Below, in pieces: positions 36,301 through 45,348 of a stretch of DNA of 64,000 bases (position 1 is its first letter; the number at the start of each line of letters is the position of its first letter). Origin of the DNA: Paraglaciecola arctica (GTDB lineage Bacteria > Pseudomonadota > Gammaproteobacteria > Enterobacterales > Alteromonadaceae). The stretch is from contig NZ_JAHKQO010000045.1 of the NCBI RefSeq assembly GCF_018861065.1, positions 267,798 through 331,797 of the forward strand, given 5' to 3'. The notes under the pieces were generated by a model. It was not told the origin of the DNA. It searched no databases and was given only the letters and a program-made list of their open reading frames with translations. The position numbers and the translations under genes are program-made.

Positions 36301-37542
36301 ATGAGAAATATATTTAGCCCATTAAATAACGCATTCATTCTATTGTTTTCACTCCTTAGTTATTCTCCAGTTAATCTAGCGGAAAAGGGGAACTTAAAGT
36401 TATTACCTGATAAAAATTCTATAAACTTTGGATACTTAGGTGCTTTTAGGTTTCCAATAAAAACCCAGGGACATTCAAGAATGTCATACATTAATGGCAG
36501 CTTTGCAATATCGCCGAAAGGCAATACATTATTCACTGTAGGTCATGAACATCATCAAGCCATTGCGGAGTTTTCAATTCCCGACCTTAAAATAACTGAA
36601 AACACAAAAAGCCTAAATTTAGCAACTAACATTCAAAAATTCACTTCAATTCTATTGAACAAAACACGCATAAATAACTCCCAAAAGCTTAATAGAATAA
36701 CGGGCTTAGAAGTTATTGAAGGGGAGTTATTTGTCAATGCGGTCGAGCACTATGACGCTCCCGGCGATAATTATCTAACAACATTTATTGTAAGAGATGC
36801 ATACAACCTCAGTAAAGCACAAGTAGATGGTTTTTTTTCTTTAGGGGGAAAGGCGCACTCATCTGGCTGGATAAGCAAATTACCAGACAAATGGCAAGAT
36901 GTATTTAAGGCGAGTTACTTACACGGTTATGCAGCGAACTACTCTATTAATTCTCGCTTCAGCATGGGTCCCACTGCGTTTTCATCTTATATTGACAATT
37001 TCGCTGGAATTGATGTCAAGGACGGACTTATACCGACAAGACCATTGATGGATTTTTCAATTAAACGCCCAATTGTTGAAGACCTGTATAACAAATCTAA
37101 AAAAAATAAAATGTGGACCGAGGTATCAAATGCTTACTATGGTTTTATTTTACCTAATAGTAATGAATATTTAGTGCTAGGTAACTCAGGCGGTCACGAT
37201 AGTGGTATTGGCTATAAGGCGACTCAAACTAATGGCAATGTGTGTGGTGGACCCTGTGTATTCGATCCAAAAGATTATTACAATTTTTATTGGATATTTA
37301 ACGTTAATGATTTTGTTTCTGTTCAAAATGGGAAAAAGAAAACCTATGAATTGTTACCAATTTCTTATGGCAAATTACAACTACCTTTTGCTCCGAAAAA
37401 TAACACAAAAAATATTGTCGGAGCAGACTTTGATGAAAAATCCCAGAGGCTATACATAATGCTAGAAAATGTTGACAGCTCTCAAAGTCGATTTGAAATT
37501 GCTCCAGTCATGCTTGTTTATAGCCTACAAGCAGCGGGTTAA
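36301..37542 (+). CDS. Secreted protein of unknown function, paralogue of the lipoprotein at 60733
   Basis: 413 residues with a Sec-type signal peptide (about residues 8-26, AFILLFSLLSYSP). The body starts with a YLGAFRFP motif and later has SGIGYK, NGNVCGGPCVFD and a YNFYWIFNVND segment. All of these recur in the lipoprotein at the far end of the cluster (YLGAFRVV, SGIGYK, NGNLCGGPCPFD, YNYFWLFDVNE). The alternating short beta-strand pattern suggests a beta-propeller-like fold, and the paired cysteines of CGGPC are invariant. I know no function. Position in the polymer cluster and export suggest binding or processing of the polysaccharide outside the cytoplasm. Confidence 0.7.
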   Translation: MRNIFSPLNNAFILLFSLLSYSPVNLAEKGNLKLLPDKNSINFGYLGAFRFPIKTQGHSRMSYINGSFAISPKGNTLFTVGHEHHQAIAEFSIPDLKITENTKSLNLATNIQKFTSILLNKTRINNSQKLNRITGLEVIEGELFVNAVEHYDAPGDNYLTTFIVRDAYNLSKAQVDGFFSLGGKAHSSGWISKLPDKWQDVFKASYLHGYAANYSINSRFSMGPTAFSSYIDNFAGIDVKDGLIPTRPLMDFSIKRPIVEDLYNKSKKNKMWTEVSNAYYGFILPNSNEYLVLGNSGGHDSGIGYKATQTNGNVCGGPCVFDPKDYYNFYWIFNVNDFVSVQNGKKKTYELLPISYGKLQLPFAPKNNTKNIVGADFDEKSQRLYIMLENVDSSQSRFEIAPVMLVYSLQAAG

Positions 37543-37629
37543 TAGTCCGCATTTTAACTTTTTTTATCCCATTGATGAATAACGATTTCACGGATAATAG
37601 TCTTTGACGTATCATAAAATTAACGGACA

Positions 37630-39234
37630 ATGAACTTGAGAAATTTAGTGACCCAACTTAACGTACAAGAAAAGTATATTTTTTTAGCGGTGTCTTTGTG
37701 CACTTTTACAATTTGGGCTGCTTTTTTCCATCAATATCCAATTATGGAAATGGGAGGCGATTTTTGGGAGCATGCGGGTGCTCTGAACTCATGGATGGAA
37801 GACATTATGAATCCAATGTCGCCTCATGTAGCATCGTATGAAAGTTCTGCGCGTTACATGCCCTTCTATTTTGTCATCGCTTTGATTGGAAGTGTCTTAG
37901 ATTTAACTTCAATTCAGGCAATGGGATTAGCTGCTTCAATAAGCGTAATACTGTTAGTTATAGGAATTGCATATTTTTCTAAATCATACTTTAAGGACAA
38001 TAGAGCCCCTATTTACACTCTTATCATTCTTTTATGTGGTTGGGGATTGACTTGGAACTGGTCAAATGCATACCAACTCAGAAACTTAGTTTCGATAGCT
38101 AGTTACCCTTCTTTTTTCGTTTTTTCATTTTCGTTTTTTGTTTATGGTTTTATTGTTAAAAATATCAAATTAATTGGTGATAAAAAAACAACAGTAATGC
38201 TAACAATTGCAATATCAATTGCTATAGCTTTTTCTAGCCACCCCCTTACAGGCATATTTACGGTGTTTTTCGCTGGCTTATTAGGTATTTTTTATGGTGA
38301 ATCATCGATCAAAAATCGCCTTTACATACTTATTGCAATATTAGTTGGAAGCTTTTTAGTTGAGTTGTGGCCCTATTTTTCAACTTGGGCATTAATTCTC
38401 GGGCAAACGCCCGATCAATCGGCCTCATGGATATCTTCAAGTAGTATAGAAATTTCAAACGCAAACCAAACTGTAAGGTGGAAAAAATTAATCTGGGGTC
38501 ATCCTTTTTATTCACCCATTCAAGTTTTGTTAACGCTATTACCCGTTGTCTTGGGAGTATTTTTATGTCTACTTTTCAGACCTAGAAAAATCAACATTGA
38601 ACTTTTACTCGCTTTTTCATTGATGGCATTTGTATATACGTTCAACTTATTTTTCAAAATTCCTCTTGGTCACAGAGCGTTGTTGCTAGGAATGTTTCCT
38701 CTACATTTGCTTTTAGTTTCGTGGCTGTTACAAATTTCTGCAGGTAAAAACAAAAAAACTTACGTTAGAAAGTTAGTTTCAATTTACCTTAGTACGATAT
38801 TAGTATTTAATATTTTCCTTGTAGTACTTGAACTAAAAGGTACAAAATTACTTCCTACGATGGAAGCTAAAGACTATCCGTTCAATCGTTTAAATTCTAT
38901 TCCAGAAAAACTAAAACCCTTCACAAACTTAATGGATGATACTTCTATTGTAATGGTGAAGGAATTGCAAGGATGGGCGTTACCTTCTGTTAAGGGTAAA
39001 GTAGTTAGTGGAATGCATACTAACCCATTTATTCATGACCGAATTGAACGTAGAAAAAATGTAAAAATATTTTTCAATAAACAAACGTCCTTTGAAGATA
39101 AAATGAAGATAATTCAGAAATATGATGTAACCCATATTCTGCTTCGATCCGACAACGAAGATTCTACTATTCGAAAATTCAATGGTGTATATTCAGAGTT
39201 TGGAGACCTAACCCTTATAACTCTCAAAAATTAA
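37630..39234 (+). CDS. Multi-pass membrane protein, possible GT-C glycosyltransferase
   Basis: 534 residues with about 11-12 hydrophobic helices and a soluble C-terminal segment of about 130 residues (from around 400). The first extracytoplasmic loop follows helix 1 and holds EMGGDFWEHAGAL, an acidic arrangement like the metal-binding loop of GT-C enzymes that use polyprenyl-phosphate sugars. SSHPLTGIF in the middle is also reminiscent of these membrane transferases. No firm family match by eye. It could add a side-branch sugar on the periplasmic face, perhaps from the donor made by the DPM-like enzyme at 59542. Confidence 0.6.
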   Translation: MNLRNLVTQLNVQEKYIFLAVSLCTFTIWAAFFHQYPIMEMGGDFWEHAGALNSWMEDIMNPMSPHVASYESSARYMPFYFVIALIGSVLDLTSIQAMGLAASISVILLVIGIAYFSKSYFKDNRAPIYTLIILLCGWGLTWNWSNAYQLRNLVSIASYPSFFVFSFSFFVYGFIVKNIKLIGDKKTTVMLTIAISIAIAFSSHPLTGIFTVFFAGLLGIFYGESSIKNRLYILIAILVGSFLVELWPYFSTWALILGQTPDQSASWISSSSIEISNANQTVRWKKLIWGHPFYSPIQVLLTLLPVVLGVFLCLLFRPRKINIELLLAFSLMAFVYTFNLFFKIPLGHRALLLGMFPLHLLLVSWLLQISAGKNKKTYVRKLVSIYLSTILVFNIFLVVLELKGTKLLPTMEAKDYPFNRLNSIPEKLKPFTNLMDDTSIVMVKELQGWALPSVKGKVVSGMHTNPFIHDRIERRKNVKIFFNKQTSFEDKMKIIQKYDVTHILLRSDNEDSTIRKFNGVYSEFGDLTLITLKN

Positions 39235-39251
39235 CTCAGTGATCCCCTAAG

Positions 39252-40307
39252 TTGAAATTATTAAAACAGTTTAAATTGCCTTGGTTCATTCAATCTAGAA
39301 TTGATAGAGGAAAGAATCAATATGCATACTATAAGAACACTTTTTTATACAATTTTAGAAATCCAGCTCATAGCTCTAAAATAAAGCCAAAAATTACTTT
39401 TCAGTGTGGTTTTCATGGAACAACTGGAGCGGTTGAGTCAATTGCTAATATTGCCAATCTACTTTCAGAAAGGTATGTCGTTGAATTTGTAAGCTACCCA
39501 TCAAGTAACTTTAATCACAAATTACATCATACTGTTAAAATCGTACACAAATTCGGCCTTGATTCTCAAATGTACTTTTGTGACCTCTCGTGTGATGAAG
39601 CAATTTTAAAAAATCTAAGAGATGAAAATAAAAAGATATTAATAAGCGTGCATGGAATGTTGCACAGTCAATTTGGGCTTTCAGCAAAGCAAAAAATGGA
39701 AGCGATTCAATATGCAGATATTGTTCAGTTTGTTAGCCCAATACAACAGGAAGAATACCAACTTGATCCTGACAAAGTCATTATCATTCCCAATATGGTA
39801 AATTCAAATAAGAAAGATAAATTTACTAATAACGTTGGTGTAGTAGGAAACCTTAATTTAGTGAATAAAAACGTAAATGCTTCTGTGGATATAGCGTTAG
39901 CTTCAAAAATGGACGAGATACATTTATGGAGTATTGAAACAGATAAATGGAATAACTCAAAAGTAATATGTCACAGCTGGGAAAATGATAAATACAAGAT
40001 TTATAGTACTTTCGACGTTTTAGTATTTATGAGCCAAGAAGAAGCACTCAGCATGGTTGTACTTGAAGCGATGAGTATGGGAATCCCTTGTTTATTGTCT
40101 AACATTCCAGCATTTGAACAATTTTCTAATTGCCCTGGTGTACATTTAGTCAACCCAAATGAAGTTTCAGAGGCAAGCCTTATTTTAAATAAACTTCTTG
40201 ATAGTAAATCAGCTCTTCGACAAAATATTCTTTACTATTGGGAAACCCTATATTCAAAAAATGCAGTTAAAAAACAATGGTTAGAGTCGATTTCTAATTT
40301 AATTTGA
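39252..40307 (+). CDS. Glycosyltransferase, GT4-like
   Basis: A 351-residue GT-B-type protein. The N-terminal domain has TFQCGFHGTTGAVESIANIA, an acceptor-loop pattern. The C-terminal domain has FMSQEEALSMVVLEAMSMGI with the donor-site glutamates of GT4 enzymes. The frame begins with TTG 17 bases after the previous stop, with no in-frame ATG near the start and no good ribosome binding site, so the exact start is uncertain. It lies between the GT-C-like membrane protein and the acyltransferase, in the same run. Specificity unknown. Confidence 0.78.
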   Translation: MKLLKQFKLPWFIQSRIDRGKNQYAYYKNTFLYNFRNPAHSSKIKPKITFQCGFHGTTGAVESIANIANLLSERYVVEFVSYPSSNFNHKLHHTVKIVHKFGLDSQMYFCDLSCDEAILKNLRDENKKILISVHGMLHSQFGLSAKQKMEAIQYADIVQFVSPIQQEEYQLDPDKVIIIPNMVNSNKKDKFTNNVGVVGNLNLVNKNVNASVDIALASKMDEIHLWSIETDKWNNSKVICHSWENDKYKIYSTFDVLVFMSQEEALSMVVLEAMSMGIPCLLSNIPAFEQFSNCPGVHLVNPNEVSEASLILNKLLDSKSALRQNILYYWETLYSKNAVKKQWLESISNLI

Positions 40308-40323
40308 ATAAGGACATATAATA

Positions 40324-42186
40324 GTGGCAAACAAAACGGTATTTAGGAAAGATATCAATGGTCTCCGTGCCTTAGCTGTTCTTTCTATACTTATATTCCA
40401 CATCGATCATAAACTATCTGGAGGATTCATTGGTGTAGACATTTTCTTTGTGATTTCTGGTTTTTTAATCACGGGCTCAATATGGAATCACTGCCAAAAT
40501 AATAACTTTTCTTTTTACGAATTCTATTTAAAACGCATCCGAAGACTATTTCCTGCCTTATTTGTCATGTTGCTTGCTTGCTTAGTCTGTCTTTTAGTAT
40601 TTGGACTGGCCTCTGAAGTCAAGATATTTGGAAAAGCGGCACTTTCATCTTTGTTTTATTTATCCAATATGTTTTTTTATTATGAAGTAGATTACTTTGC
40701 TGCAGACGCTCAGTTAAACCCACTTTTACATACTTGGAGCCTCTCAGTTGAAGAGCAGTTTTATTTAATTTTCCCGATTACGCTGGTAATTTTTTATCGA
40801 TACAGAAATTATGCACTGCTATTTCTATTATCGTTATTGGCAGTTTCATTTTTACTAAGTGAATTTCTTTTATCTTTAGATGCTTCTGCAGCTTTTTATT
40901 TAGCGCCATCAAGATTCTGGCAATTTATTGTTGGAGGGTTACTCGCGATATATGGAACCAATATAAAACTATCCCATCGAGCAAGTGAATTAATTAGTTT
41001 GACCGGATTATTTGCCCTATTAACAACAATTATACTTTACCATGAAGAACTCCCTTTCCCTGGTATTCTAGCTATTCCTCCAACGTTGGGAACAGCCCTG
41101 ATTATTCTTAGCTGTAATGGAAAAACAATAGTCGATAAAATATTGAATCAACCAATCGCACAGTTTTTCGGCAATATATCCTATTCACTCTACCTTTGGC
41201 ACTGGCCGGTAATAGTTTTTTATAAGTTATTAATCAATCCAGACTTAGAAAAAGCAGACAAACTTATCCTATTTTTTGTCTCTCTTTTTCTTGGATATCT
41301 TAGTTGGCGATATACCGAACAGCCTTTTAAATCAATTTCAGTAAAAAAGGGAAACAATTCTATCTTAAAAAAAAGTGGTTTATTAACGCTACCACTGATT
41401 GTAGTTTTATCAGTCGCAATATGGAATCCAGATTACTTGGTAAAGAATAAAAGTAACTATGAGGCATTTATTGATTACCCGATGAAAGCAAGAATAGGTA
41501 AATGCTTTCTTACGTCCCAATCACATAATCCCAATCTAAACTTCCTAGACGAATGTATACGCGTTAGCCGAGGAAAAAATGTACTTCTTCTAGGCGATAG
41601 TCATGCTGCACAATATTACTCTTCATTTGTACAATACTTTGATGATAGCAATATTTCACAATTGAATGCTTCCGGTTGCCGTCCAATAATTAGTTATTTA
41701 GGAAAAGGGTATTGTACGGATTTAATGAAGCGTGCCTTTGAAGAATATTTACACATGTATAATTTTGATCTTGTCGTTTTATCTGGTAGATGGAATGCTT
41801 TTGATTTAAGCGGATTAATCCAAACTATTAAGTACCTTCAACTATTGAATATTGAAGTTATTTTAATAGGCCCGGTTGTAGAATATATGCAACCACTACC
41901 CAACTTACTATCAAGATTCGAAAACGATAGAAATTTCGCTAGCCGAGCAAGTATTTATGAAAATCGTTCTGAACTAAACTCTAAATTAAAAGAAGTGGCG
42001 ACTTTATACGAGGTAAAGTACGCCTCTCCAATCGACGTCATGTGCCCAAAACAAACTAAAGAGAGTTGCATAACAACATTAGAAAACGGTGATCCAATAC
42101 AATTTGATAAAGGACATCTTACTCATAATGGTGCGTTATTTATTATCAGAAATATTTTCAGCCTTGATTGGCAGTTAAAAACGTAA
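40324..42186 (+). CDS. Acyltransferase 3 (OafA/YrhL type) with C-terminal SGNH domain
   Basis: 620 residues. The N-terminal acyltransferase-3 membrane domain (about 1-345, ten or eleven helices) starts RKDINGLRALAVLSILIFH and contains SGGFIGVDIFFVISGFLIT. A periplasmic SGNH-hydrolase-like domain (about 380-620) has LLLGDSHAA with the nucleophile Ser426 and the Asp595-x-x-His598 pair in FDKGHLTHNG. Such fusions O-acetylate polysaccharides: the membrane part passes the acetyl group across and the SGNH part transfers it. GTG start. It is the last gene of the first run before a 115-base gap. Confidence 0.9.
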   Translation: MANKTVFRKDINGLRALAVLSILIFHIDHKLSGGFIGVDIFFVISGFLITGSIWNHCQNNNFSFYEFYLKRIRRLFPALFVMLLACLVCLLVFGLASEVKIFGKAALSSLFYLSNMFFYYEVDYFAADAQLNPLLHTWSLSVEEQFYLIFPITLVIFYRYRNYALLFLLSLLAVSFLLSEFLLSLDASAAFYLAPSRFWQFIVGGLLAIYGTNIKLSHRASELISLTGLFALLTTIILYHEELPFPGILAIPPTLGTALIILSCNGKTIVDKILNQPIAQFFGNISYSLYLWHWPVIVFYKLLINPDLEKADKLILFFVSLFLGYLSWRYTEQPFKSISVKKGNNSILKKSGLLTLPLIVVLSVAIWNPDYLVKNKSNYEAFIDYPMKARIGKCFLTSQSHNPNLNFLDECIRVSRGKNVLLLGDSHAAQYYSSFVQYFDDSNISQLNASGCRPIISYLGKGYCTDLMKRAFEEYLHMYNFDLVVLSGRWNAFDLSGLIQTIKYLQLLNIEVILIGPVVEYMQPLPNLLSRFENDRNFASRASIYENRSELNSKLKEVATLYEVKYASPIDVMCPKQTKESCITTLENGDPIQFDKGHLTHNGALFIIRNIFSLDWQLKT

Positions 42187-42301
42187 AAAATACCATAACT
42201 AGTTTTATCAAAGTTCGTAGCCAAACCAATTCACATCTGTGGTGGCTAATTGAACAATATTATATTAATGTAGGTTTATTCTAACTCGTAGAATATCATG
42301 T

Positions 42302-42598
42302 ATGGAAACAAATCATATTACTCAAATTGTACTTAATGCACTTAGCTTGACTAACGAATCACGCCCTAGTACTCATCAAATCCCTTTGACAGATACAACG
42401 GTTTTATTTGGTCAAAATGGGCACCTAGATTCAATGGCATTGGTTGCATTATTGATGGACATTGAAGATGCACTGCAAGAACAATCAATCGATGTGTCAT
42501 TAAGCGACGAAAAAGCCATGTCGATGTCGCGCTCCCCCTTTAAAGACATTCCGAGCATCAGCCAATACATTCACGACGTCATTGCAGCTCAAGCCTAA
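42302..42598 (+). CDS. Acyl carrier protein-like
   Basis: A 98-residue protein with the phosphopantetheine attachment motif GHLDSMALV, the serine being residue 44. This corresponds to the usual 'lGlDSL' of carrier proteins, and the surrounding helical pattern fits. It differs from housekeeping AcpP in length and in having little of its acidic helix II sequence. Its TAATG junction with the SDR gene, and the adenylate-forming ligase after that, indicate a dedicated acyl chain path: load, reduce, transfer. Modification by a phosphopantetheinyl transferase from elsewhere is needed. Confidence 0.8.
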   Translation: METNHITQIVLNALSLTNESRPSTHQIPLTDTTVLFGQNGHLDSMALVALLMDIEDALQEQSIDVSLSDEKAMSMSRSPFKDIPSISQYIHDVIAAQA

Positions 42599-43299
42599 TG
42601 AAAGCTCGAAAAATCATGGTCACTGGCGCAAGCCAAGGCATAGGTAAAGCCCTAGTTGAGCATTTTTTGGCGTTGGGAGACACGGTAATTGGCGTGTCTC
42701 GTTCCAAGTCAGACATAGCGGCAGAGAATTACCACCACTACTCAGCTGACGTGGCGCTAGAGGCAGACGCCAAACGAGTATTTGCCAATGTCAAAAAGCA
42801 AGTAGGCGCGTTGGATGTATTAATCAATAATGCCGGCATTGCCAGAATGAATGCCTTTGCTCTTACCCCTGTAGATAACGTTCAAGAAATTATGAACACT
42901 AACTTTATGGGCACTTTTATCTTTTGCCAAAAAGCGATTAACTTACTTAGAAAATCCCCTAACGCCCGTATTATCAACTTAAGTACAGTAGCGGTACCTT
43001 TAAATCTAGCTGGCGAAGCCGCTTATGCCGCATCAAAATCGGCAGTGGAAACGCTTACTCGCATTATGGCGAAAGAACTAGGTAGCTTTGGTATTACCTG
43101 CAATGCTATTGGCCCCTCGCCTATTGCCACGCAACTTATCAGCGGAGTAGGCGAAGAAAAGATCAATAAACTCATCCAGCAACAAGCCATTAAAAAAATG
43201 GCTAAAGTCGAAGATGTCACCAATCTTGTGGACTTTTATCTGAACCCCAACAGCCATATGGTGTCTGGTCAAGTTATCTACCTTGGGGGGATATCATGA
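42598..43299 (+). CDS. SDR family oxidoreductase, FabG-like
   Basis: A 233-residue classical short-chain dehydrogenase. TGASQGIG (residues 9-16) binds NADP(H), NNAGIAR is the structural motif, the serine is in LSTVAVP, and the catalytic Tyr143 and Lys147 are in YAASK. It is most like 3-oxoacyl-ACP reductases. Placed between a carrier protein and an adenylate-forming ligase, it would reduce a 3-oxoacyl group on that carrier. It starts on the last base of the carrier stop codon and ends overlapping the next ATG. Confidence 0.87.
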   Translation: MKARKIMVTGASQGIGKALVEHFLALGDTVIGVSRSKSDIAAENYHHYSADVALEADAKRVFANVKKQVGALDVLINNAGIARMNAFALTPVDNVQEIMNTNFMGTFIFCQKAINLLRKSPNARIINLSTVAVPLNLAGEAAYAASKSAVETLTRIMAKELGSFGITCNAIGPSPIATQLISGVGEEKINKLIQQQAIKKMAKVEDVTNLVDFYLNPNSHMVSGQVIYLGGIS

Positions 43300-44642
43300 G
43301 AATTGATTTTTTAAAAGCTAAGATGCGTGAAGCAGGCGCGGCAGATGCAGTGGCGATTGGCGAAAATTGCATTAGTTATCAGGTATTAAGTGAGCGATTG
43401 GATTATTGGCAAGCCTATTTACAAAACTCAGCAATACCGGCAGGCGCGGTGGTGTCTATTAAAGGCGATTATTCTGCGGACGCTATTGCCTTGTTTCTGG
43501 CTTTGGCTGACTACAAGGCCATTATCATTCCCCTTTCAAATGATTCAGCTACACAGTTTGATGAATTCAGTGAAATTGGCCAAGTCGAATACGAATTTGT
43601 TGCTGTAGACAATGAATACCAACTAAATGCCACTCAAACGAAAGCTGACCATGTTATTTACCAACAAATTCGGCAAAAAGGCACACCAGGTTTAGTGCTT
43701 TTTTCTTCGGGTTCAACCGGTAAAAGCAAAGCTATAGTCCATGATTTAGAAGCGCTATTAGCCAAATTCACAGTGCCACGCAACACCATGCGCACAGTGT
43801 TATTTTTACAGTTTGACCATATTGGCGGCATCAATACTTTGTTGTATACCCTAGCAAATCAGGGCATGGCTATCATTCCTGAAAACCGCCGGCCCATTAC
43901 TGTTTGCAAAGCAATAGAAACCCATAAAGGTGAAGTTCTACCTACTTCTCCCACATTTCTTAACTTATTATTGCTATCTGGCGCTGCACATGAATCTGAC
44001 TTGAGTACTTTAAAGTTAGTAACTTACGGCACCGAACCTATGCCTGCCAGTACACTCGAGGCGATGAACAAACACTTCCCTCAAATTCGTATGTTACAAA
44101 CTTATGGCCTGTCAGAAGTCGGCATATTACGCTCTAAGTCACGTGACTCAGACTCTCTGTGGGTTAAGGTAGGTGGTGAGGACTACCAGACAAAAATAGT
44201 CGACGGCAAACTTTGTATTAAAAGCAAATCTGCCATGCTGGGTTACCTGAATGCGCCCTCGCCTTTTGACGAAGACGGTTATATGAACACTGGCGACCAA
44301 GTTGAGCAAGATGGCGAATGGATAAGAATACTCGGCCGTGAAAGCGAAATAATCAACGTAGGAGGCGAAAAGGTCTATCCCGCAGAAGTTGAGAGTGTAG
44401 TGTTACAACTTGATGGTGTTGAAGATGTGGCAGTATACAGTTTAAAACATCCCATAACCGGGATGACGGTGGCAGCAGAGATCAAAATAACCACAGGTGA
44501 ATCTTTGCGAGAATTTAAGGTTAGACTACGTAATCATTGCGCGAAGTTAATACCCGCCTTTAAAGTACCAAGCAAAATTACTTTAATAGACCAATACACC
44601 CACAACGCCAGATTTAAACGAATGCGTAAACGTACGGCCTAA
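43296..44642 (+). CDS. AMP-dependent acyl ligase (class I adenylate-forming)
   Basis: 448 residues, shorter than typical acyl-CoA synthetases (500-550). The ATP-binding loop LFSSGSTGKSKAIVHD is at about 135-150. TYGLSEVG, MNTGDQVE and LGRESEIINVGGEKVYP follow as the remaining core motifs. The C-terminal catalytic-lysine region is altered (HNARFKRMRK instead of the usual TxxGK), which could affect the second half-reaction. It probably activates an acyl or hydroxyacyl group and loads the adjacent carrier protein. ATGA overlap with the SDR gene. Confidence 0.87.
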   Translation: MRIDFLKAKMREAGAADAVAIGENCISYQVLSERLDYWQAYLQNSAIPAGAVVSIKGDYSADAIALFLALADYKAIIIPLSNDSATQFDEFSEIGQVEYEFVAVDNEYQLNATQTKADHVIYQQIRQKGTPGLVLFSSGSTGKSKAIVHDLEALLAKFTVPRNTMRTVLFLQFDHIGGINTLLYTLANQGMAIIPENRRPITVCKAIETHKGEVLPTSPTFLNLLLLSGAAHESDLSTLKLVTYGTEPMPASTLEAMNKHFPQIRMLQTYGLSEVGILRSKSRDSDSLWVKVGGEDYQTKIVDGKLCIKSKSAMLGYLNAPSPFDEDGYMNTGDQVEQDGEWIRILGRESEIINVGGEKVYPAEVESVVLQLDGVEDVAVYSLKHPITGMTVAAEIKITTGESLREFKVRLRNHCAKLIPAFKVPSKITLIDQYTHNARFKRMRKRTA

Positions 44643-44679
44643 TTAAGACAATGCGTAGTCTCAAGCGAAGGAATATGCC

Positions 44680-45348
44680 ATGCGACATCTAATTAAAATG
44701 ATCATTAATCGGGTATCACAACTTATAGCCCTGCCATTTGTGATCACATGTTGGCTTGAATCTTTAGTAAATAAAAAGGTAGAAGTCATATTTGTGTTTT
44801 GGACTAATGTTTTCGCCTTATTACCAGGATTACCTGGGGTTTTCTTACGCAGAGGATTTTATTCATTAACACTGCAGCAGTGCTCTTTAGACAGTCATAT
44901 TGGCTTTGGATCTTTATTTAGCCATCGAAACTCAATTATCGAAGACAACGTCTATATTGGTAACTATTGTACAATTGGCTCTGCCCACATTGGTGAAAAC
45001 AGTCTAATTGGCAGCCGTTCAAGTTTGCTAAGTGGTAGCGGTCAACATATTCACAACGACGAAACCGGCACATGGGGCGCGTTTTCCACCGACAACATTA
45101 AACAAATTCAAATTGGCAAAAATGTTTGGCTAGGCGAAGCCGCTATTGTTATGGCCGACATTGGCGAAGGCTGTCAAATAGCCGCAGGCACTGTGATTTC
45201 AAGCGACACTAAAAGTTACGTGATGCTAGCCGGCAATCCTGCACGTTTTGTGAAAAGTTTACCTCTGCCGGCCCTGTTACAAACACAACTTCAGGATGCC
45301 CCGTTGCCAGATACTGTAAGTGAGCTACCCAATGAAAAACAGAGTTGA
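44680..45348 (+). CDS. Hexapeptide-repeat acyltransferase (left-handed beta-helix)
   Basis: 222 residues. An N-terminal hydrophobic stretch (about 10-50) suggests membrane association. It is followed by hexapeptide repeats such as IEDNVYIGNYCTIG and IGENSLIGSRS (about 85-115) and IGEGCQIAAGTVISSD (about 164-179), ending with AGNPARFVKSLP. It would transfer an acyl group, perhaps the one carried by the adjacent carrier protein, to a sugar. A close paralogue begins at 63526. AAGGAA precedes the ATG. Confidence 0.85.
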   Translation: MRHLIKMIINRVSQLIALPFVITCWLESLVNKKVEVIFVFWTNVFALLPGLPGVFLRRGFYSLTLQQCSLDSHIGFGSLFSHRNSIIEDNVYIGNYCTIGSAHIGENSLIGSRSSLLSGSGQHIHNDETGTWGAFSTDNIKQIQIGKNVWLGEAAIVMADIGEGCQIAAGTVISSDTKSYVMLAGNPARFVKSLPLPALLQTQLQDAPLPDTVSELPNEKQS

